Shown: positions 1 to 6,363 of the stretch, piece by piece
Layout: each line of letters begins with the position of its first letter
How positions within the stretch are numbered: position 1 is the stretch's first letter
From: Planctomycetota bacterium
GTDB lineage: Bacteria; Planctomycetota; Planctomycetia; Pirellulales; UBA7805
Length of the DNA: 8,079 nt
Reading direction: 5' to 3'
NCBI GenBank assembly: GCA_030605285.1
Contig: JAUWIQ010000072.1
Location: 1 to 8,079, forward strand
Program-made: the position numbers and the translations under genes
The notes under the pieces: model-generated
Seen by the model: only the letters and a program-made list of their open reading frames with translations
What the model was told of the DNA's origin: nothing
Database searches by the model: none

Positions 1-203
1 AGTTTGGAGCCGATTTTGCCATCGCCCTCGGTCCGATTCCTGAACCCGCGCTCGACGAAACGGGAGAATTCCATTACGCACTCGCGAGCGCGGATTCTGT
101 GCTGCTGAAAACCGGTAGCACCGCGGGCCATCCGGGCCACCTGCGGGATCGAGCTGCCAAACAGGCACTCAACCTTTTGCGGCTGCACCTACGGAACCAA
201 TAA
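1..203 (+). CDS. CinA-family protein (nicotinamide-nucleotide amidohydrolase domain), C-terminal fragment
   Basis: This is the last 66 codons of a gene cut by the left edge; the reading frame starts at base 3 and ends at TAA 201-203. The visible protein has the layout of the CinA C-terminal domain: a strand (ADFAIALGPIPEP), a segment HYALASADSVLL where the family has its 'v.ialA' strand, then a basic helix, RDRAAKQALNLLRLHL, matching the usual 'R..v..rA...aL.lL' ending. In the family this domain hydrolyses nicotinamide mononucleotide to nicotinic acid mononucleotide in NAD salvage; full-length CinA also carries an N-terminal MoCF/COG1058 domain, which cannot be seen here. The usual 'G.aGP' loop appears changed to LGPIPEP, so activity cannot be assumed. 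It converges with aat, 23 bp away. The family call is moderately sure; the exact subfamily is not. Confidence 0.6.
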   Translation, partial: FGADFAIALGPIPEPALDETGEFHYALASADSVLLKTGSTAGHPGHLRDRAAKQALNLLRLHLRNQ

Positions 204-209
204 GCCGCC

Positions 210-224
210 AAGCGGAGCCCGCTT
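210..224. terminator. Perfect hairpin between convergent cinA-like and aat genes
   Basis: AAGCGG at 210-215 and CCGCTT at 219-224 form a perfect 6-bp stem with a 3-nt AGC loop. It fills most of the 23-bp gap between the TAA of the cinA-like gene and the TGA of aat. There is no T-tract on either strand, so it is not a classical intrinsic terminator. It may still be a bidirectional 3'-end or transcript-stabilising hairpin shared by the two converging genes. Confidence 0.4.
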
Positions 225-226
225 CG

Positions 227-913
227 TCATGCCTGTCCCTCGAGGGTCTCCCCGAATGTCACCGGCAGTGCGAGTGCCGCGGCAAGCCGCCTGAGAAATT
301 CCTGGCGGCGAATCGTGCGCGCACCCAGACGTCCGCTGTGGGGTGTAAACTGTTGGATGTCCAAGAGGACAAAGCCCCGGGCTGCAAGATGCCGCATCAG
401 CTGCAGCAGGGCAACCTTCGAGGCATCGCGCCGGAGGTAGAATTTGGATTCGGCGGCAAACATGCCTCCCCATGCGACCCCGTAAATACCTCCTGCCAGT
501 TCCCCGTCGTGCCAGGCCTCCACGCTGTGCGCATTGCCCATTTCATGCAGAGCGATGTACGCATCGATCATTGCTTTCGTCAGCCAGGTCTTGCCAGTGC
601 GATCCTGGACAGTAGCGCAGCGGTGAATCACCTGGGGAAAATCGCGATTGCAGGTCAGCACAAATTCTCCCGAGCGGCAGCGGCGGGCAAGCCGTCTGGG
701 AACATGGATCGCATCCAATTCAATAATTGCCCTGGGATCCGGCGACCACCATGCCAGCAATTCGTACTCCTCCACCAGGGGCCAAGGGAAGATGCCATGG
801 GTGTAGGCATCCAACAACCACTCCGGGGAGAGCTCGCCTCCCACACGAATCAACCCATCCGCATCCAACGCAATGGGCAGATCAAAATAGCGGGAGGGAC
901 CAAGGGGGTTCAT
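227..913 (-). CDS. aat: Leucyl/phenylalanyl-tRNA--protein transferase
   Basis: The product is a cytosolic enzyme that transfers Leu or Phe from aminoacyl-tRNA to proteins with N-terminal Lys or Arg, marking them for ClpS/ClpAP in the N-end rule. It is 228 aa (E. coli Aat is 234). Family blocks appear in order: GGELSPEWLLDAYTHGIFPW (25-44), WWSPDPR (55-61), TWLTKAMIDAYIALHEMGNAHSVE cut short here to its ends TWLTKAM and NAHSVEAW (109-134), GGIYGV...FAAES (141-156) and TPHSGRLGA (190-198). I chose the ATG at 911-913 because homology begins about ten residues later. The open frame continues upstream to 1213, but that extension would run antisense through the start of the HtrA gene and resembles nothing. 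No clear Shine-Dalgarno precedes 913. A small oddity is ESKF where many homologues have ESMF. The gene is divergent from the HtrA gene and convergent with the cinA-like gene, so it is probably transcribed alone. Confidence 0.93.
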   Translation of the reverse strand: MNPLGPSRYFDLPIALDADGLIRVGGELSPEWLLDAYTHGIFPWPLVEEYELLAWWSPDPRAIIELDAIHVPRRLARRCRSGEFVLTCNRDFPQVIHRCATVQDRTGKTWLTKAMIDAYIALHEMGNAHSVEAWHDGELAGGIYGVAWGGMFAAESKFYLRRDASKVALLQLMRHLAARGFVLLDIQQFTPHSGRLGARTIRRQEFLRRLAAALALPVTFGETLEGQA

Positions 914-996
914 TTTAATACAAAGCCGCCGTAGGGGGTTCACAGGAGCTGCAGAGTTTGCAAATTGCCTGTCACTCCCTCGCGATTTTTTAGCAC

Positions 997-1024
997 GTGA
1001 ACAGACACCCGGATCGGGTATAAT
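997..1024 (+). promoter_or_regulatory. Candidate sigma-70 promoter for the HtrA-like gene
   Basis: A perfect TATAAT lies at 1019-1024 in the divergent spacer between aat and the protease gene. The -35 is weak: TGAACA (998-1003, 4/6 matches, 15-nt spacer) or GTGAAC (997-1002, 3/6, 16-nt spacer). It overlaps the palindrome CACGTG (994-999), and CCCG-GAT-CGGG sits just before the -10; either might be an operator. Initiation about 7 nt downstream would fall near 1031, just past the ATG at 1030. This argues that translation starts further on, at 1102. No convincing promoter for aat was seen on the opposite strand. Confidence 0.5.
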
Positions 1025-1101
1025 GGAGTATGTTCGGCAGCCGCTTGGATCGCCAGTCGACCCACGCATCATTTTATTATTTTGCCCAAACGAGTTCCCG
1101 C

Positions 1102-2358
1102 ATGCGCCCGTCAGAGGATTCAGAATCTGCGGATTGGGGCCCGGGCCAACTGCAACCCAGCGGAGAACACGAAGGCCCCAAACAGGCAATCCAACAATCC
1201 CCTTCCGCCACACCCATTCCCAGCGCGTCGCAGGGCAGCGGTCAAGCCGAGATGCCTTTTTCGCTGCGAATCGTGCCCCGCCTACTGCTGGTACTCATCG
1301 TCCTGTTGGTGATGCTGGTTGCACCACCCTATCTTGAGAAAATCAGTTATCATCTCGCTCGAGGCCGCCAGCAGGCGGCACGTGACTCACTCCAGGAACT
1401 CACCCCAACCACGTTCGCGGCCACTTCCCGCTTGGTGGCTAAAGCGATCCAGCAGAGTGTCGTTGATATCAGTATCCGCAGGACCCGTGGCGAGGCGGGC
1501 AGCGCACGACTGCCACTTTCCGCACACAAAGCGCCCTACGCGGCGGGGCAGGGTTCGGGAGTCATCGTCGATGCGGAGGGATATGTACTTACAAATTTTC
1601 ATGTGATTAATGGGGCGACAAAAATGGTTGTGCATCTTGACGAGAACCGTCATGCCGTCGCCGAACTGGTAGGGGTCGATGAATATACCGACTTGGCGGT
1701 CCTCAAAATCCAAGCAGATGGATTGCTGGCAGCTACTTGGGGCGATAGCAACGAACTGGCTCAGGGTGACCCGGTCTGGGCCATCGGTAGCCCCTGGGGC
1801 CTGGACAATAGCGTGAGCTTTGGAATCGTAAGTGCTGTCGGCCGCGATGGTATCGGGCAAACGCGTCATCAGGAACTGCTGCAAACGGATGCGGCGGTAA
1901 ACCCTGGTAACAGTGGTGGGGCCCTGGTCAACGCCCAAGGTGAGTTGGTCGGTATCAATACGGCAATCGTCGGCGACACGTACCGCGGCGTCAGCTTTGC
2001 AATCCCCAGCAATATGGCCCGTGATGTGTTTCTACGGCTGAAAGAAAATGGCGAGATTGCCCGTGGCTGGCTCGGCGTGCGCCTCGCGGCACGTTCCAAA
2101 TCGGACCTTCGCACCGCAGATCGGTCGGGTGCCGTGGTGATCTACGTCATGGAGGACTCGCCGGCCGAAAAGGCCGGTATCCGGCCAGGGGATGTGGTCA
2201 GGCAATGGGCAGGAAAAGCGATCGAGAACCCGCGGCAACTGAGCCATTGGGTGGCCCAAACATCCGCAGGAAAGGCCGTGGCGGTGAGACTGCTCCGCGG
2301 CGAGCAATCGCTCACGACTGAGGTCCAGGTAGGTCGCCTGCCGCGGAGATTGCGTTGA
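1102..2358 (+). CDS. Membrane-anchored S1C (HtrA/Deg) serine protease with one PDZ domain
   Basis: This is a trypsin-like Deg-family protease, expected to degrade or refold damaged proteins outside the cytoplasmic membrane. From ATG 1102 it is 418 aa. In order: a Ser/Pro/Gln/Glu-rich N-terminus (1-50), a single hydrophobic segment (about 58-76, LLLVLIVLLVMLV) preceded by the basic RIVPR, a linker, the protease domain, and a C-terminal PDZ (about 325-415, with RGWLGV and AEKAGIRPGDVV). The triad is visible: His167 in TNFHVI, Asp197 in YTDLAVLKI, Ser271 in GNSGGAL. Its spacing (30 and 74) matches DegP (30 and 75). A single PDZ makes it DegS/single-PDZ-like rather than DegP-like. An ATG at 1030 is in frame but overlaps the likely promoter and transcription start; a third ATG at 1252, just before the membrane segment, is possible. 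None has a strong Shine-Dalgarno, so the start is uncertain while the family is sure. Confidence 0.93.
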   Translation: MRPSEDSESADWGPGQLQPSGEHEGPKQAIQQSPSATPIPSASQGSGQAEMPFSLRIVPRLLLVLIVLLVMLVAPPYLEKISYHLARGRQQAARDSLQELTPTTFAATSRLVAKAIQQSVVDISIRRTRGEAGSARLPLSAHKAPYAAGQGSGVIVDAEGYVLTNFHVINGATKMVVHLDENRHAVAELVGVDEYTDLAVLKIQADGLLAATWGDSNELAQGDPVWAIGSPWGLDNSVSFGIVSAVGRDGIGQTRHQELLQTDAAVNPGNSGGALVNAQGELVGINTAIVGDTYRGVSFAIPSNMARDVFLRLKENGEIARGWLGVRLAARSKSDLRTADRSGAVVIYVMEDSPAEKAGIRPGDVVRQWAGKAIENPRQLSHWVAQTSAGKAVAVRLLRGEQSLTTEVQVGRLPRRLR

Positions 2359-2424
2359 GTTCCACAGTCCCGCCCCAGATCTCGACCCCAAGGCCTGCTA
2401 GCTGCCCATGCAGGGCGTAGTGGC

Positions 2425-2452
2425 TTGAGTTCTGCATGTTTTAGGGGATAAT
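2425..2452 (+). promoter_or_regulatory. Weaker candidate promoter upstream of dnaG
   Basis: TTGAGT (2425-2430) and GATAAT (2447-2452) are separated by 16 nt. The -10 box matches the sigma-70 consensus at five of six positions and the -35 at four. It lies about 80 bp upstream of the much stronger promoter at 2507-2535. It could be a secondary start for the dnaG-rpoD operon, or chance. Confidence 0.3.
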
Positions 2453-2506
2453 TGTTCTGCTAGCGTTTGGTCGGAAGGCCTCTTGGCATTTGTCCGACTG
2501 TTCGCG

Positions 2507-2535
2507 TTGACCCGCGCAGGCGATCGTCGTATAAT
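2507..2535 (+). promoter_or_regulatory. Strong sigma-70 promoter of the dnaG-rpoD operon
   Basis: TTGACC (2507-2512, 5/6 of TTGACA) and TATAAT (2530-2535, perfect) are separated by the optimal 17 nt. Transcription would start near 2542, leaving a leader of about 130 nt before dnaG. RpoD, encoded downstream in the same operon, retains the residues that recognise both boxes, so the operon is probably read by its own product. Confidence 0.8.
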
Positions 2536-2541
2536 CCGCCC

Positions 2542-2672
2542 GCTGTCTGGGAGACAGTACTCGGCTCCCCGCAAGATGTGTCGAGTTAATTAGGAGGGTC
2601 AAGGAAGACCTGCGACTGTGGCGCTTTGTTTGCGCGTCTTCCTTGATTAGGTAAGCGTCACAGGAGCGGACG
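2542..2672 (+). promoter_or_regulatory. Structured 5' leader of dnaG-rpoD with three predicted stem-loops
   Basis: Three inverted repeats follow one another from the predicted transcription start. SL1 is CTGTCT-GGG-AGACAG (2543-2557), a perfect 6-bp stem right at the 5' end. SL2 is ACTCG (2559-2563) with CGAGT (2582-2586), 5 bp and an 18-nt loop. SL3 is an exact 11-bp pair, TCAAGGAAGAC (2599-2609) with GTCTTCCTTGA (2636-2646), enclosing an inner GCGC (2621-2624)/GCGC (2632-2635) hairpin with a TTTGTTT loop. TAGGAGGG (2591-2598) between SL2 and SL3 looks like a Shine-Dalgarno but has no ATG or GTG at a useful distance. GCTCC in the SL2 loop (2564-2568) complements GGAGC (2663-2667) at the dnaG ribosome binding site. 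No T-tract follows SL3, so it is not a simple terminator. I do not recognise a known riboswitch class. The repeats are seen; a regulatory role is inferred. Confidence 0.5.
2662..2666 (+). promoter_or_regulatory. Ribosome binding site deciding the dnaG GTG start
   Basis: AGGAG at 2662-2666 is 6 nt upstream of GTG 2673-2675. This supports a GTG start, just before the conserved DnaG N-terminus. Its GGAGC core is complementary to a leader loop at 2564-2568. Confidence 0.75.
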
Positions 2673-4502
2673 GTGTCCACGACATCGACGGCAGACAGTA
2701 AGGAACAGGTTCGTCAGGCGACGGACATCGTCGAACTGGTCGGCCAATATCTCACTCTGAGTCGAGAAGGGCGCAATTACAAGGCCCTCTGCCCTTGGCA
2801 CGACGACACCAATCCAAGCCTACACGTCAATCCCGAACGACAGAGCTGGAAGTGTTGGGTCTGTGACATTGGTGGTGATGTCTTCAGCTTCATCATGCAT
2901 CGCGAAGGAATTACTTTTCCCGAAGCGATGGCAATGCTCGCCGACCGGGCTGGCATCCCACTGAAACCAACCTCGAGTTCTCGTTTAGCCGCAGACAGCA
3001 AAAAAAATCTCTACGACGTTGCCGCTTGGGCGGAAGCGGAGTTACATCGTTGCTTGACATCCGATCCATTAGGCGAGCCCGCCCGGAATTATCTTCAGCA
3101 GCGCGGGGTAACGGCAGAAAGTATTCGACACTTCCATCTGGGATTTGCACCCAATGAATGGGATTGGCTCGTACGCCGGGCCAAGGATTCAGAGATCTCC
3201 CTAAGCAACCTGATAAAAATCGGGCTGCTTGCAACCTCCAGTCGCACAGGGCGACACTATGACCGATTCAAGGGCCGCGTGTTATTTTCGATACGCGATA
3301 CACAAAACCGTCCTATCGCCATGGGAGGCCGTATCCTCCCCGAGTTTGAGGATCAGAAAACAGCAAAGTACATCAATACGCCGGAGACGCCTCTTTTTTC
3401 AAAAAGCAATCAACTCTACGGTCTCGATCTGGCACGAGACACCATCTCCGCACGAAACAAAATCCGCCATGCCATCGTGATGGAGGGTTATACCGACTGT
3501 GTGATTGCCCACCAGTTTGGATTTCACGAATCCCTCGCGGTCCTTGGTACCGCCCTTGGCGATCGTCACGTACGACTCCTGAGTCGCTATGCCGACCGCG
3601 TTACGCTTGTACTCGATGGAGATGCCGCTGGGAAGAAACGCGCCAATGAAATCCTCAACCTGTTTATCGCGGGGCAACTTGACTTGCGTGTGCTTACGCT
3701 TCCCGATGGGCTCGACCCCTGCGACTTTATCCTCCAACGAGGTGCCGATGCCTTTCGCGAGCAACTCGACGTTGCCCTGGACGCCCTGGACCACAAACTG
3801 CGGGTTGCCACGGAGGGCGTGCAAATGGACAGCGGTTCGCACGACGCCAATCGGGCCTTGGAAGAAATCCTCGCGACGTTGGCCCAAGCGCCTCCGTTGC
3901 GAACTGGCGGCCAGATCGAAACCAAGCTTCGTGAAGATCAATTTCTGGCGAGACTGGCCCGCGAGTTTCATGTGCCGGAGGAAACGGTAAGGGGCCGCAT
4001 GGTAGCACTGCGGAAATCCGCACGGCGTTTCGCCCCCCAGCGGGGCGGCGATCCTCTCAACGCTCCGCTACGAATCAATGATCCCTGGGAGCGAGAGCTT
4101 CTAGAGATCCTCCTCCAGGAGCCGAAGGCAATTTCTCGAGTTGTCGAATCGATTGGGCCCGATCCATTGGCAGATCCCGTTTGTCGGCAGATATTTAGCC
4201 ACCTTTGCGAGTTGTCCTCTGCCGGCGAAAGCCCCGATTTTGGTCGACTCGTTCTCGAATTTGACGATCCGGCAATGAAAAACCTCCTCGTTCAATTAGA
4301 TGAGGGAGGTCGAGATCGCGGCGGTAGCGATCTCGCGGAGCAGTTGCCTGACCTGCTTTTGAGCTTCCAGCTAAGAAATGAAAAGCGGAACCATCAGCAG
4401 ACAACGGCAGCCCTTAAGGAGAAGCGATTCGATGAGCAACGAGAGGTTGAAATCCTCCAGGATCTCGTCGAACAACAACGCTCCCGGCAACGGGAGGAAT
4501 AG
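2673..4502 (+). CDS. dnaG: DNA primase
   Basis: DnaG synthesises the short RNA primers for leading-strand initiation and Okazaki fragments, working with the replicative helicase DnaB. The protein is 609 aa (E. coli DnaG is 581). The N-terminal CHC2-type zinc-binding domain shows CPWH (40-43) and CWVC (61-64). The RNA polymerase core follows, with YDRFKGRVLFSIRD, AMGGRILPE and KYINTPETPLFSKS. The TOPRIM part carries the catalytic MEGYTD (270-275, Glu271) and DGDAAG (Asp315, Asp317) motifs. Residues from about 440 to 609 are the poorly conserved, charged C-terminal region expected to bind DnaB. The start is GTG with a good ribosome binding site. It is first in a dnaG-rpoD operon driven by the promoter at 2507-2535; rpsU, which precedes dnaG in many proteobacteria, is absent. 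No damage or missing catalytic residue is seen. Confidence 0.97.
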   Translation: MSTTSTADSKEQVRQATDIVELVGQYLTLSREGRNYKALCPWHDDTNPSLHVNPERQSWKCWVCDIGGDVFSFIMHREGITFPEAMAMLADRAGIPLKPTSSSRLAADSKKNLYDVAAWAEAELHRCLTSDPLGEPARNYLQQRGVTAESIRHFHLGFAPNEWDWLVRRAKDSEISLSNLIKIGLLATSSRTGRHYDRFKGRVLFSIRDTQNRPIAMGGRILPEFEDQKTAKYINTPETPLFSKSNQLYGLDLARDTISARNKIRHAIVMEGYTDCVIAHQFGFHESLAVLGTALGDRHVRLLSRYADRVTLVLDGDAAGKKRANEILNLFIAGQLDLRVLTLPDGLDPCDFILQRGADAFREQLDVALDALDHKLRVATEGVQMDSGSHDANRALEEILATLAQAPPLRTGGQIETKLREDQFLARLAREFHVPEETVRGRMVALRKSARRFAPQRGGDPLNAPLRINDPWERELLEILLQEPKAISRVVESIGPDPLADPVCRQIFSHLCELSSAGESPDFGRLVLEFDDPAMKNLLVQLDEGGRDRGGSDLAEQLPDLLLSFQLRNEKRNHQQTTAALKEKRFDEQREVEILQDLVEQQRSRQREE

Positions 4503-4593
4503 CAGTCGGATATTTCGGAACTCACGGATGGGAATCGATATTCGGCGGAATAGATAACTCTTATCGCGCAGGAAGCGCGGGAGGAGGTTGATA
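4503..4593 (+). promoter_or_regulatory. dnaG-rpoD intercistronic region with two small hairpins and the rpoD RBS
   Basis: The 91-nt gap holds two short hairpins: TATTC-GGCG-GAATA (4539-4552) and CGCGC-AGGAA-GCGCG (4565-4579). The second ends just before a strong Shine-Dalgarno, AGGAGG (4582-4587). An imperfect direct repeat is also present, GATATTTCGGAA (4509-4520) and GATATTCGGCGGAA (4537-4550). I see no convincing internal promoter and no terminator, so rpoD is probably co-transcribed with dnaG. The hairpins could be processing sites or could tune rpoD translation; that is inference. Confidence 0.45.
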
Positions 4594-6246
4594 GTGGACC
4601 CGCAGACCCCCACACTGACAGATCTTATTTCCAAGGGAAAAGCCCAAGGATTTCTTACCTACGACAACGTGACCAGCTATCTTCCGGATGAAGATATCGG
4701 CGCCGAACCCGTCGATCAGCTTTTGGTTGCGATTGAAGATCATGGCATCGAACTCCTCAGCAAACCGCCAGCCTCTCGCGCTGGCCTCGCTGCGATTGCG
4801 GAGCTCGATGAAGAAAACGAGGAGGATCTCCTCCCCACGCTGGAATTGCCTCCGATAGAAGCTACGCGCGGCAATCAGGATCCGATTCGGATGTACCTGA
4901 CGCAAATGGCGGAAATACCGCTGCTCGAACGGGAGGAGGAGATCGCACTCGCCAAGAAAATTGAAATAACCCGTCGATCCTTTCGGCGTGCGCTACTTTC
5001 TTGCGGTTATGCCCTGCAGGCGACCATTACAACACTCGAAAAAGTGCATCGTGGCGATTTGCCATTCGATCGCACGATTAAGGTGTCCTTGACCGAAAAC
5101 CTCACCAAAGAGCAGGTGCAAAACCGCATGCCCCACAATCTTCCTACCCTGCCTCGCATCTACGCATGCAATCAGCAAGATTTTGCAAAGCTCCTTAGTC
5201 GCCAGACCCATCGGCACGAATGGCTGTCCGCTCGCCGCCGGTTTTTGCGCCAGCGGCGGAAGGCTTTGATTCTGGTGGAGGAACTTAGCCTCCGCTCCCG
5301 GCGAATCCAGCCACTGATCAGTCAGTTGTGTAAATTTGCACAACGAATGAATGAACTGCGCTCACTCATTCGGCAATCTCGCGGCAATCCACTGCTGAGC
5401 AAGCAAACAAGGGTATATCGAAAAGAGTTGCATCGCTTAATGATGCAAACTCAGGAAAGCCCGCGAAGCCTGACACAGCGAATCCAGAAGGTCCAAAGAC
5501 TTCACGACGATTATGAAGCCGTCAAGCGGCAGCTCTCCGGGAGCAACCTGCGGTTGGTTGTTTCAATCGCCAAGAAGTATCGCAACCGTGGTTTGAGCTT
5601 CCTGGATCTCATTCAGGAGGGCAACACGGGCCTGATGCGGGCAGTCGATAAATACGAATATCGGCGGGGATATAAATTTTCAACCTATGCTACGTGGTGG
5701 ATCCGGCAGGCGATTACCCGAGCGATTGCCGACCAGGGACGTACGATTCGGATCCCGGTACACATGATCGACGTGCTCAGCCGCCTCCGCCGGGTAGCGA
5801 AAAATCTGGAGCAGGACATGGGTCGGATTCCGACCACTGAGGAAACAGCTCAGGCAGCCGGCGTAACGCTTGAGGAAACCCGTCGCGTCCTTGATATTGG
5901 CCGTCATCCGGTAAGCCTTGACCGACCGGTCGGAGAAAGCGAAGATAATAGCTTCGGCGAATTGATCGAAGATGCTACTTTTGAGAATCCTCTGCGATCC
6001 GCAAATCATGGATTACTGCGAGAACAAATCGAGGGGTTGCTTAAAACGCTCACCTACCGCGAGGGAGAAATCATTCGTTTGCGGTACGGACTCGATGATG
6101 GCTACACCTATACGCTCGAGGAGGTGGGCCGAATCTTTCGAGTCACGCGCGAGCGTGTGCGGCAGATCGAGGCTAAAGCTCTACGCAAGCTTCAGAATCC
6201 TGTCCGCAGCGGACGGCTTGAAGGATTTCTTTCAGCCGCCGCGTGA
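4594..6246 (+). CDS. rpoD: RNA polymerase primary sigma factor (sigma-70, RpoD/SigA)
   Basis: This is the housekeeping sigma factor that directs RNA polymerase to TTGACA/TATAAT promoters. I choose GTG 4594 because AGGAGG (4582-4587) lies 6 nt before it; the in-frame TTG at 4588 directly abuts the Shine-Dalgarno. The product is 550 aa. Region 1.1 ([17 protein letters not shown]) is present, which marks a primary rather than an alternative sigma. Region 1.2 begins with DPIRMYL (96-102). A long Arg-rich non-conserved region (about 140-315) follows. Regions 2.1-2.4 start at [16 protein letters not shown] (318 on) and include [18 protein letters not shown], with Trp368 and Trp369. Gln381 and Thr384 match the -10 contacts Q437 and T440 of E. 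coli. Region 4.2 has [17 protein letters not shown] from 517, keeping the Arg-Glu...Arg of -35 recognition. A strong terminator closes the operon 21 nt after the TGA. Confidence 0.97.
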   Translation: MDPQTPTLTDLISKGKAQGFLTYDNVTSYLPDEDIGAEPVDQLLVAIEDHGIELLSKPPASRAGLAAIAELDEENEEDLLPTLELPPIEATRGNQDPIRMYLTQMAEIPLLEREEEIALAKKIEITRRSFRRALLSCGYALQATITTLEKVHRGDLPFDRTIKVSLTENLTKEQVQNRMPHNLPTLPRIYACNQQDFAKLLSRQTHRHEWLSARRRFLRQRRKALILVEELSLRSRRIQPLISQLCKFAQRMNELRSLIRQSRGNPLLSKQTRVYRKELHRLMMQTQESPRSLTQRIQKVQRLHDDYEAVKRQLSGSNLRLVVSIAKKYRNRGLSFLDLIQEGNTGLMRAVDKYEYRRGYKFSTYATWWIRQAITRAIADQGRTIRIPVHMIDVLSRLRRVAKNLEQDMGRIPTTEETAQAAGVTLEETRRVLDIGRHPVSLDRPVGESEDNSFGELIEDATFENPLRSANHGLLREQIEGLLKTLTYREGEIIRLRYGLDDGYTYTLEEVGRIFRVTRERVRQIEAKALRKLQNPVRSGRLEGFLSAAA

Positions 6247-6267
6247 ATTGCACCGGCTTATTTCCCG

Positions 6268-6300
6268 GGCCGCTGGTGTTCTCACCAGCGGCCTTTTTTT
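6268..6300 (+). terminator. Intrinsic terminator of the dnaG-rpoD operon
   Basis: GGCCGCTGGTG (6268-6278) and CACCAGCGGCC (6283-6293) form a perfect 11-bp GC-rich stem with a TTCT loop, followed at once by seven Ts (6294-6300). This is a textbook Rho-independent terminator 21 nt after the rpoD stop. Confidence 0.95.
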
Positions 6301-6347
6301 ATAGGCGCATAGATCGTTCCACATACTCACAACATGCCCCTAGAACC

Positions 6348-6353
6348 AGAGGA
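6348..6353 (+). promoter_or_regulatory. Ribosome binding site supporting the start at 6364
   Basis: AGAGGA at 6348-6353 is 10 nt before the ATG at 6364. No Shine-Dalgarno precedes the upstream in-frame ATG at 6334, so the shorter protein is preferred. No clear promoter is visible between the terminator and this site. Confidence 0.5.
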
Positions 6354-6363
6354 TGATCACACC

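Larger units (their letters stand above)
2359..2672 (+). other. 314-bp intergenic region between the HtrA-like gene and dnaG
   Basis: No credible coding sequence is seen. The first part (2359-2440) has only weak, mutually exclusive inverted repeats after the protease stop (CCTGC 2394-2398 with GCAGG 2410-2414, or GCCC 2404-2407 with GGGC 2413-2416), and no T-tract, so no clear terminator for the protease gene. The octamer CTGCTAGC, containing the palindrome GCTAGC, occurs at 2395-2402 and 2457-2464. The rest holds two promoter candidates and the structured dnaG leader, listed separately. Confidence 0.7.

Noticed and set aside
338..934. 198-codon ORF on + strand opposite aat
   Set aside because: It is antisense to a gene with clear family motifs, has no ribosome binding site, and its composition looks like a shadow frame.
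914..1213. N-terminal extension of the aat frame by 100 residues
   Set aside because: It overlaps the promoter and start of the HtrA-like gene on the other strand, looks unlike Aat, and Aat homology begins about ten residues after the ATG at 913.
1387..1938. 183-codon ORF on - strand inside the HtrA-like gene
   Set aside because: It is a shadow of the protease domain; no ribosome binding site and no protein family seen.
2394..2416. Terminator after the HtrA-like gene
   Set aside because: There are only 4-5 bp competing stems and no T-tract.
2610..2654. Possible leader peptide after the SD-like AGGAGG (CTG 2610 to TAA 2654, or GTG 2618 to TAG 2650)
   Set aside because: The first needs a rare CTG start 12 nt from the Shine-Dalgarno; the second is 20 nt away. 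Neither peptide shows a run of regulatory codons.
3399..3971. 190-codon ORF on - strand inside dnaG
   Set aside because: It is antisense to the TOPRIM core of dnaG, shows no recognisable motif, and is explained by codon bias of dnaG.
6334..6363. Start of the zinc-ribbon protein at ATG 6334
   Set aside because: It has no Shine-Dalgarno; ATG 6364 has AGAGGA upstream and begins the family-like N-terminus.
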